In this document: piece after piece, positions 1 to 5,750 of the stretch | Numbering within the stretch: position 1 is the first letter of the stretch | How the letters are laid out: every line of letters begins with the position of its first letter | Assembly (NCBI GenBank): GCA_019113125.1 | Contig: DXIA01000031.1 | Location: forward strand, 1-14,627 | DNA from: Candidatus Pygmaiobacter gallistercoris | GTDB lineage: Bacteria; Bacillota; Clostridia; Oscillospirales; Ruminococcaceae | Direction of reading: 5' to 3' | DNA: 14,627 bases | Translations under genes and position numbers: made by a program | The notes under the pieces: generated by a model | What the model was told of the DNA's origin: nothing | The model's database searches: none | The model's input: the letters and a program-made list of their open reading frames with translations, nothing else

Positions 1-2
1 CA

Positions 3-407
3 ACCTTTCTGTCCAACTGCGTGGCCCTTGGCTATTTTCTCATCTATCTGCGGGTGCGGGGCAAACGCACCTTGGTCACCATCTCCCCGCGGGAACTGCA
101 CCCGGACGGAGCGGTGCTGCGCGGCATCTTCAGGGTGGAAATTTCCGCCTCCATTCAGAACCTGCTCAATGTCACGAGCAATACCGCGATGAACAACTTT
201 GCCGCAGCCTACGGTGCACAGGCGCTGGCGTTTGCCATCGCCCGCAAGCTGTTGCTGGAGCTGCCGCTGCTCTGCCTGTTCAACCTGTTGTTTCCGCTCT
301 ATGGCATTCCCTACGCGCAGCCTGCGAGTGAACTTGTTCTCGCAATTGCGGCGGGAGTTGTGGTATTTCGAATCTTTCGCACGACGGATAGTCGTTTGAA
401 AAAGTGA
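3..407 (+). pseudogene. MATE-family efflux transporter, 3' part with apparent internal deletion
   Basis: The reading frame is already open at the left edge and ends at a TGA. It is hydrophobic and resembles MATE multidrug/cation antiporters, inner-membrane proteins of about 450 residues with 12 helices. The stretch with ASIQNLLNVTSNTAMNNFAAAYG resembles the start of the second half (TM7), while ELPLLCLFNLLFPLYGIPYAQP resembles the last helix. In a normal MATE protein roughly 130-150 residues separate these two blocks; here they are joined directly near AQALAFAIARK. The usual helix-breaking Gly and Pro before the TM7 block (G-I-P-A) read E-I-S-A here, each explainable by one base change. I read this as an in-frame deletion and decay, so probably non-functional. 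This is recognition from memory of the family, not an alignment. The upstream part lies outside the window. Confidence 0.65.
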
Positions 408-410
408 TAT

Positions 411-450
411 AAAAGGGCAGCGGCGAAGAAAATCGCCTCTGCCCTTTTTT
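411..450. terminator. Bidirectional rho-independent terminator
   Basis: AAAAGGGCAG pairs with CTGCCCTTTT, with an inner GGCGA/TCGCC stem and a short A-rich loop. A-tract and T-tract flank the stem, so it can end both the plus-strand MATE remnant and the minus-strand ornithine cyclodeaminase-family gene, whose stop codon is 3 bases away. Confidence 0.85.
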
Positions 451-452
451 GC

Positions 453-1430
453 TTAGAATGTAATGAGGGTGCCAAGATCAAGTTCCTTTGCCTTGCGAAA
501 GACCAGCGCCGCAGCGGCGAGATCCTCGATTGAGATGCCGACCGATTCAAAGAGGGTGATCTGGGCCGCATGCTGCCGCCCAGCAACCCGGCCGAGCAGC
601 ACCTCGCCGATCTCGCCGGCGATCTCATCGGGGCGGAAGGCGCCTTCCCGCACCGGGACGACGAGATCACCGCTGCCGCCGAGCGCCGCCTCCCGCTGGT
701 CCACAAAGACTCGACTGCGGGTCACCGTTTCGGTGTCCAGCTCCCGCGCGAAGGGGGCACAGGCGCCCACTGCATTCAGATGGGCACCGGGCTGCAGCCA
801 TTCCCCCTGCAGGATTGGTTCATGGGACTGGGTGACGGTACAGATGATCGCGGCGCTGCGCACCGCCTGCGCGGGATCGGAACAGGCGACTGCCTCAAGA
901 CCGAGGGTCTGCCGTGCCCAGTGCGCACATTCCTCCGCCCGGGCAAAGGTACGGTTCCACAGGAATACCTTTTTCAGGCTGCGCACCCGGGCGATTGCCT
1001 CGATGTGCTGCCGCCCGAGCCGGCCGGTGCCGAGAATGGCCAGGGTATCTGCCTCTGGCAGGGCAAGAAGGTCGGTCGCGGCGGCACTGGTCGCAGCGGT
1101 GCGCACGCCGGTGATCTCCTCCGCGTCCACAATCGCGGCAAGTCCGCCCGAGACAGAATCAAACAGCGGGATGATTCCCTGATGGCTGCCCGCCGCTGCA
1201 GCGGAGGGTCCGGGGAAGACAATCACCTTGGCGCCGCACAGCCCCAGTTCCTGATCCGCCCCGCCCATCACTGCAAATTTGTTCTCATCCGGCTGGGGCA
1301 GCATCTGGCGCTGCAGCATCGGCGCGCTGCCCTTTGAGACGCCGCGCAGTGCTGCGCGCATCGCATCAATGCAGTCGTCGATTGTCAGCAACCGGCGCAC
1401 CAACGCGCGGTCGATCATTCTCGTTTGCAC
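453..1430 (-). CDS. Ornithine cyclodeaminase / mu-crystallin family NAD(P)-binding protein
   Basis: The 325-residue product matches the length of the ornithine cyclodeaminase/mu-crystallin family, cytoplasmic Rossmann-fold enzymes that include ornithine cyclodeaminase, alanine dehydrogenase and imine reductases. Seen here: GAKV around Lys68, GVRTAATSAAATD around Arg110, and the dinucleotide-binding motif GTGRLG at 134-139, followed by an AHLNAVGACAPFARELD block that fits the family's conserved region near the catalytic Asp. The substrate cannot be read from sequence. I chose the GTG start at 1430 because GAGG lies 8 bases upstream; the ATG at 1418 has no ribosome site at suitable distance. 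The frame stays open well upstream of 1430, but that part is antisense to the yaaL-like gene and lies upstream of a strong promoter. The gene is monocistronic and divergent from yaaL-bofA. Confidence 0.9.
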   Translation of the reverse strand: MQTRMIDRALVRRLLTIDDCIDAMRAALRGVSKGSAPMLQRQMLPQPDENKFAVMGGADQELGLCGAKVIVFPGPSAAAAGSHQGIIPLFDSVSGGLAAIVDAEEITGVRTAATSAAATDLLALPEADTLAILGTGRLGRQHIEAIARVRSLKKVFLWNRTFARAEECAHWARQTLGLEAVACSDPAQAVRSAAIICTVTQSHEPILQGEWLQPGAHLNAVGACAPFARELDTETVTRSRVFVDQREAALGGSGDLVVPVREGAFRPDEIAGEIGEVLLGRVAGRQHAAQITLFESVGISIEDLAAAALVFRKAKELDLGTLITF

Positions 1431-1473
1431 AAAAATCGCCTCGCTTTCACCTATTGCGTCAAAATCAATTTTT

Positions 1474-1502
1474 ATTATACGCCGGCAAAGCGGTATGGGC
1501 AA
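1474..1502 (-). promoter_or_regulatory. Sigma-A-type promoter of the ornithine cyclodeaminase-family gene
   Basis: On the minus strand, TTGCCC (1502-1497) is followed by exactly 17 bases and a perfect TATAAT (1479-1474). It lies about 44 bases upstream of the GTG start. The intergenic stretch is AT-rich compared with the genes around it. Confidence 0.8.
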
Positions 1503-1580
1503 TCTAAAATTGGAAAACCGGATTAAAAACTGTTCTGATCGCCCACCCTCTTGGCATAGACTGAAAGCGAGGTGGCGCAG

Positions 1581-1913
1581 TTGGAATTGACAGCATTGTT
1601 GACCGGACAGAGAGCGACCCATGAAAAAAACGCCGACCCGGAGGGGCGGTGCGGGCCGGCGGATACGCTGGGACAGCTGAAGGAGTGCGAATATCTGCTG
1701 CGGAAGAACGAGACCCTCTTCAATCTTGAGGATGAGGAGGAGATGATCGACTGCCGCATCTATGAGCGGGAGGCACTGCTGGCCCGATATCAGTATCTGC
1801 TGCGGCAAATCCGCGCCGAGCGGGCCGCCGTACAGGTGCAAGAGACACAGACAGTTGCAGAAAAATGGAGAGGGATCATCAAAAGACTGTTGCCTGGGCG
1901 CAGCTGGGCCTGA
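1581..1913 (+). CDS. yaaL: YaaL-like DUF2508 family protein
   Basis: This is a small (110-residue) charged cytoplasmic protein of unknown biochemical role. The central part, about residues 34-78 (ECEYLL...LFNLEDEEEMIDCRIYE...LLARYQYLLRQ), resembles the DUF2508/YaaL family of Firmicutes, where an acidic D-x-x-x-I-D-x-x-I-Y-E segment is followed by a helix ending RYxYLL. The gene directly downstream is bofA, and yaaL-bofA is a known Bacillus order (recR-yaaL-bofA), which supports the call. I chose the TTG at 1581: GAGGTGG at 1569-1575 lies 5 bases before it, whereas the GTG at 1572 sits inside that ribosome site. No recR is upstream here; the neighbour is the divergent cyclodeaminase-family gene. 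No convincing plus-strand promoter was found. Confidence 0.75.
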   Translation: MELTALLTGQRATHEKNADPEGRCGPADTLGQLKECEYLLRKNETLFNLEDEEEMIDCRIYEREALLARYQYLLRQIRAERAAVQVQETQTVAEKWRGIIKRLLPGRSWA

Positions 1914-1945
1914 GCGACGGCGGACAGCGGGAAAGGTGAGAAAAA

Positions 1946-2209
1946 ATGACACCAGAAAACATTGGTATTTTGATCGGGATTACGGCGTTGCTCGCGGTGT
2001 CCGCCGCGGCAACCAGAGCGAAACATCCGGTTCGGACCAGTATGATCTCGGCTCTTTGCGGCATTGCGGGACTCGGGGCAGTCAACCTGCTCTCCGGTTC
2101 CACCGGGGTTTCGATCGCGCTCAACAACGCGACGGCCCTCATCTCGGTCACCCTCGGTGTACCGGGGGTGATCGGTCTGCTCCTGTTGCGGGGCATCTTT
2201 CTGGTGTAA
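1946..2209 (+). CDS. bofA: BofA family pro-sigma-K processing inhibitor
   Basis: An 87-residue, strongly hydrophobic protein with about three membrane segments (roughly 5-23, 30-50 and 60-85). The HPVRTSMISALCGIAGL...NLL segment and the C-terminal NNATALISVTLGVPGVIGLLLL segment fit the BofA family. In Bacillus, BofA sits in the outer forespore membrane during sporulation and holds the SpoIVFB protease inactive so that pro-sigma-K is not cut too early. In many Clostridia the partner proteins differ, so the precise role here is inferred. The start has a good ribosome site (AAAGGTGAG). It follows the yaaL-like gene by 32 bases and probably shares its transcript, which ends at the terminator just after the stop codon. 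Confidence 0.85.
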   Translation: MTPENIGILIGITALLAVSAAATRAKHPVRTSMISALCGIAGLGAVNLLSGSTGVSIALNNATALISVTLGVPGVIGLLLLRGIFLV

Positions 2210-2210
2210 C

Positions 2211-2256
2211 AAAAAAGAGAGACAGCCCCCAAATGGGTGCAGCCTCTCTCTTTTTT
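2211..2256. terminator. Bidirectional rho-independent terminator between bofA and rnpB
   Basis: AAAAAAGAGAGA pairs with TCTCTCTTTTTT across a shorter inner stem (CCC/GGG, loop AAAT). It begins one base after the bofA stop codon and ends a few bases from the 3' end of the convergent RNase P RNA, so it can serve both. Confidence 0.85.
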
Positions 2257-2261
2257 ATTTC

Positions 2262-2608
2262 AGCGACCAGTCCGTAAGCCGGGTTCTGTATTAAACGACG
2301 ATCTATCTTGTCCCCGCGTCGCCGCGGGGCTCACGCCACCTCCTGAAAGCACGCGGGGCGCGTATTGCTTTCCTGTCGGGTGTTGCTTCTGGCAGGGTTT
2401 ACATAGCCGGTGCGTCGCCGTACCGCTGGTGAGCTCTTACCTCGCCTTTCCATCCTTACCGCCCGAGGGCGGCGGTCTATTTCTGTTGCACTTTCCCTAG
2501 GGTCGCCCCCGGCTGCCGTTAGCAGCTGCCATTCCCCTGTGAAGCCCGGACTTTCCTCACACCGCGGCGGTAACCGGCCGCGCTGCGCCGTCGTATGAAC
2601 TGCTCGCG
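2262..2608 (-). ncRNA. rnpB: RNase P RNA (class A)
   Basis: This is the catalytic RNA of RNase P, which trims the 5' leader from precursor tRNAs. Read on the minus strand it has the universal blocks in order: GAGGAAAGTCCGGGCT (5' strand of helix P4), GGGAAAGTGCAACAGAAA, a GGTAAGAGCTCACCAGCGG block, CGGCTATGTAAACCC, and ACAGAACCCGGCTTA (3' strand of P4). The ends were set by helix P1: GCGAGCAGTTC at 2607-2597 pairs with GGACTGGTCGC at 2273-2263 with one mismatch and one G-T pair. About 347 nt is normal for class A. The 5' end lies only about 20 bases after the stop codon of the TM2-domain gene on the same strand, and I see no good promoter in that gap. Confidence 0.95.
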
Positions 2609-2627
2609 TGAAAACCTGATTGTCCGG

Positions 2628-3029
2628 CTAATCGGACAGTGGATTGCCCTCGGCGTCGGTGCGAATCTCCCCGCAGAGGATCAGAATCCCCTCGATAAAT
2701 CCCCAGATGGAACTGGGAACGCCACAGCAGAGCACAAAGAGGATGATCTGACAAATTCCCTTGTCGTTATAGCCCAGATAGAAGTTGTGGATCCCGAGGC
2801 CGCCCAGAAAAATCCCGAGAAGACCGGCGGCAAGGCGGCTCTTGCTCTGAACCCGCGGCGGCGCCGAGGCGGCCAGCCGGGTGCCGCAGTTGGGACAGAA
2901 GACGGAATCCGGGCTGCAGGGATGCCCGCAGGCCGCACAGAACCGGGACCCGGAAGCCGCGGGGGTGCCGCAGACCGGACAGACCGAATCGGTCGGCGCA
3001 AGCGGATGCCCGCAATTTTTACAGAACAT
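2628..3029 (-). CDS. Zinc-ribbon and TM2-domain membrane protein
   Basis: The 133-residue product has two tandem zinc ribbons: C3-x2-C6 with C17-x2-C20, then C31-x2-C34 with C45-x2-C48. A short linker leads to a TM2 domain from about residue 60: two membrane segments with GGLGIHNFYLGYNDKGICQ between them and SSIWGFIEGILILCGEI at the end, a classic TM2 signature. TM2 proteins are small membrane proteins of unknown function; the ribbons probably sit on the cytoplasmic side. The ATG was chosen because AAAGGAGG lies 6 bases upstream; the frame runs 25 codons further up but crosses the promoter. The gene is divergent from gdhA and lies just upstream of rnpB. A weak 6-bp hairpin overlaps its stop codon. 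Confidence 0.9.
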   Translation of the reverse strand: MFCKNCGHPLAPTDSVCPVCGTPAASGSRFCAACGHPCSPDSVFCPNCGTRLAASAPPRVQSKSRLAAGLLGIFLGGLGIHNFYLGYNDKGICQIILFVLCCGVPSSIWGFIEGILILCGEIRTDAEGNPLSD

Positions 3030-3057
3030 CTCCTGCCTCCTTTCACAGCTTTTTGTG

Positions 3058-3073
3058 TTGTAAAACTGTACAA
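3058..3073. promoter_or_regulatory. TTGTA-N6-TACAA dyad at the TM2-gene transcription start
   Basis: A perfect 5-bp inverted repeat with a 6-base spacer. It covers the expected transcription start of the TM2-domain gene (its -10 box is at 3081-3076). The same dyad, with the same GTG flank, recurs at 3143-3158 in front of gdhA. Placement suggests a repressor operator; the regulator is unknown. Confidence 0.5.
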
Positions 3074-3075
3074 TC

Positions 3076-3104
3076 AGTATAACACAGATCCGGGATGCGG
3101 GCAA
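3076..3104 (-). promoter_or_regulatory. Sigma-A-type promoter of the TM2-domain gene
   Basis: On the minus strand TTGCCC (3104-3099) is followed by a 17-base spacer and TATACT (3081-3076), about 46 bases before the ATG. Confidence 0.75.
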
Positions 3105-3142
3105 TCAAAAGGGCAAAATTTGAGAAAAAAACCAAAAGAGTG

Positions 3143-3158
3143 TTGTAATAAAATACAA
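3143..3158. promoter_or_regulatory. TTGTA-N6-TACAA dyad over the gdhA -35 region
   Basis: The second copy of the dyad: TTGTA, six bases, TACAA, preceded by the same GTG. It contains the gdhA -35 hexamer and ten bases of the spacer, so a bound protein should block RNA polymerase. The centres of the two copies are 85 bp apart, close to eight helical turns. Confidence 0.5.
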
Positions 3159-3171
3159 TTGAACTTATAAT
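3143..3171 (+). promoter_or_regulatory. Sigma-A-type promoter of gdhA
   Basis: TTGTAA (3143-3148), a 17-base spacer and a perfect TATAAT (3166-3171) give a transcription start near 3178 and a leader of about 70 bases. The surrounding 3105-3180 stretch is strongly AT-rich. Confidence 0.8.
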
Positions 3172-3189
3172 AAAAACATTATTGGTCGA

Positions 3190-3222
3190 TCAGCGGTGTA
3201 GAAAAGTGTTTCAACCCGCTGA
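3190..3222 (+). promoter_or_regulatory. Stem-loop in the gdhA leader
   Basis: TCAGCGG pairs with CCGCTGA, and inside it GAAA pairs with TTTC around the loop AGTG, with a small internal loop between the two stems. It lies between the expected transcription start and the ribosome site, and has no T-tract after it, so it is not a terminator. It may stabilise the messenger or control translation. Confidence 0.45.
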
Positions 3223-4596
<1,374 letters not shown>

Positions 4597-4624
4597 GAAC
4601 CCGGTGGCGGCAGCGAGAAAACTG

Positions 4625-4633
4625 TGATAGAAT
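4625..4633 (+). promoter_or_regulatory. Possible extended -10 promoter for the pseudouridine synthase gene
   Basis: TGATAGAAT fits the extended -10 form TGnTANAAT. The -35 position (TGGCGG) is poor. The start would fall near 4640, inside the upstream arm of the gdhA terminator. Confidence 0.35.
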
Positions 4634-4670
4634 AATCCGTGTGCGCGGGAGACCGCGCCACGGATTTTTT
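4634..4670 (+). terminator. Rho-independent terminator of gdhA
   Basis: AATCCGTG pairs with CACGGATT, continued by GCGCGG/CCGCGC after a one-base bulge, with the loop GAGA and six T bases at the end. It is a very stable hairpin placed about 38 bases after the gdhA stop codon. Confidence 0.9.
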
Positions 4671-4686
4671 CGTTGAGGTGGTTTTG

Positions 4687-5574
4687 GTGCGGCTGACCTT
4701 TGTAGTGGGAGAAAACTGGCAGGGCAGACGGCTGTCGGACTTTCTGCGCCGGCAGGGGATGACCGGCGGGCTGATCCGGACGGTCAAATACCTGCCCGGT
4801 GGCATCACGGCGGATGGAGAGCCCGCCCACACCAACCTGCAGCTGCGGGCGGGACAGAGGATCGTGGTGACCCTGCCGCCCGAGCCGGAGACCAGTGTCC
4901 CGGCGGAGGAGATCCCGCTTGAGATCCTGTATGAAGATGCATTTGCGGTGGTGATCAATAAGCCGGCGGGGCTGCTGGTGCATCCCAGCGCACCCGGCTG
5001 TACCGGCACGCTGGCGGGCGGCTGGCGGTATCTGATGGAACAGCGGGGCACACCCTGCCCCTTCCGCCCGGTCAACCGGATTGACCGGAACACCTCGGGG
5101 CTGGTGCTCGCGGCGAAGAACAGCTTTGCTGCGCCATTGCTGGCAGCACATTTTCAGAAGGTCTACCGCGCTCTTGCCGAAGGGGAACTGCCGGTGGGGG
5201 AGGGCAGTATCTGTCTGCCGATCCAGCGCGCAGAGGGCAGCATCATCTGCCGGCGCACCGGCAACGAGGGGAAACCCAGCCGAACCGACTACCGAGTGCT
5301 CGCCGTCGGCGGCGGACATACCCTGATCCGTGCGGTGCCGGTCACCGGCCGCACCCATCAGATTCGGGTGCATTTCGCCGCGCTGGGCCATCCACTCGCG
5401 GGAGACGATCTGTACGGAGGCAGCCGCGCACTGATCGGCAGGCAGGCACTGCATGCCGAGCGGATCACCTTTCTAAGCCCTGGGAAAGAGCAGCCGGTCA
5501 CCGTTGATGCGCCGCTGCCGCAGGATTTTGCCGCGCTGCTCGATCTGCTGGGGCTGCCTGCCGTTTCCCTGTAA
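4687..5574 (+). CDS. RluA-family RNA pseudouridine synthase
   Basis: A 295-residue member of the RluA/RluC/RluD family, which turns specific uridines of rRNA or tRNA into pseudouridine. The N-terminal ~65 residues (GRRLSDFLRRQGM...LPGGITADGE...LRAGQRIVV) look like an S4-type RNA-binding domain. The catalytic core carries EDAFAVVINKPAGLLVHP, then the signature RPVNRIDRNTSGLVLAAKN with catalytic Asp133 (the more usual motif is R-L-D-R-x-T-S-G, so Leu is Ile here), and VTGRTHQIRVHFAALGHPLAGDDLYGG near the C-terminus. The target base cannot be told from sequence. I chose the GTG at 4687: GAGG at 4675-4678 is 8 bases before it; the upstream open frame runs through the gdhA terminator. No clear terminator follows; 5575-5629 is a purine-rich spacer. 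Confidence 0.92.
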   Translation: MRLTFVVGENWQGRRLSDFLRRQGMTGGLIRTVKYLPGGITADGEPAHTNLQLRAGQRIVVTLPPEPETSVPAEEIPLEILYEDAFAVVINKPAGLLVHPSAPGCTGTLAGGWRYLMEQRGTPCPFRPVNRIDRNTSGLVLAAKNSFAAPLLAAHFQKVYRALAEGELPVGEGSICLPIQRAEGSIICRRTGNEGKPSRTDYRVLAVGGGHTLIRAVPVTGRTHQIRVHFAALGHPLAGDDLYGGSRALIGRQALHAERITFLSPGKEQPVTVDAPLPQDFAALLDLLGLPAVSL

Positions 5575-5629
5575 AATGACAGAAAATGGAAGAAAAGATG
5601 AAAAATAGATGAAAAGGGCCCGTGGACGA

Positions 5630-5657
5630 TTGCATCTCGAAGGGATCAGCGTATAAT
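5630..5657 (+). promoter_or_regulatory. Promoter of the first M23 peptidase gene
   Basis: TTGCAT (5630-5635), a 16-base spacer and a perfect TATAAT (5652-5657). The leader would be about 85-95 bases. Confidence 0.75.
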
Positions 5658-5681
5658 AAAATAGTCAAAGTATGACATTTT

Positions 5682-5713
5682 GCGGCGAGAGACAGGGTCG
5701 TTGTGACTGCCGC
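5682..5713 (+). promoter_or_regulatory. Leader stem-loop of the first M23 gene
   Basis: GCGGC (5682-5686) pairs with GCCGC (5709-5713), with a possible inner GTC/GAC pairing. It begins about 24 bases after the -10 box, nearly the same distance as the stronger leader hairpin of the second paralogue. On its own it is a modest hairpin. Confidence 0.35.
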
Positions 5714-5736
5714 GAAAATAAGCTGTGAGAGAAACT

Positions 5737-5742
5737 GGGAGG
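5737..5742 (+). promoter_or_regulatory. Ribosome binding site that points to a CTG start
   Basis: GGGAGG is 8 bases upstream of an in-frame CTG (5751) and 17 bases upstream of the first in-frame ATG (5760). In the tandem paralogue, AGGAGG is 8 bases upstream of ATG 7695. The two 17-base stretches from ribosome site to start codon line up with 12 matches, CTG opposite ATG. Confidence 0.6.
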
Positions 5743-5750
5743 TGCGAAAG

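Noticed and set aside
1555..1562. CATAGACT as a sigma-E type -10 box for yaaL-bofA
   Set aside because: The transcription start would fall on the ribosome site, and no good -35 element is present at 13-15 bases.
1431..1952. The upstream extension of the cyclodeaminase-family frame by 174 codons
   Set aside because: It runs through the gene's own promoter and antisense to the yaaL-like gene, and its residues do not resemble the family.
2237..2598. Short plus-strand open frames after bofA
   Set aside because: They lie inside the RNase P RNA gene, which is read from the other strand and explains the conservation.
2621..2638. TGTCCG-N6-CGGACA hairpin as a terminator of the TM2 gene
   Set aside because: Only a 6-bp stem overlapping the stop codon, and the short T run begins six bases after the stem, so it is unlikely to terminate well.
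3058..3158. The two dyads as TnrA/GlnR sites
   Set aside because: That consensus is TGTNA-N7-TNACA, three bases longer than the TGTA-N6-TACA seen here, so the half-site spacing does not fit.
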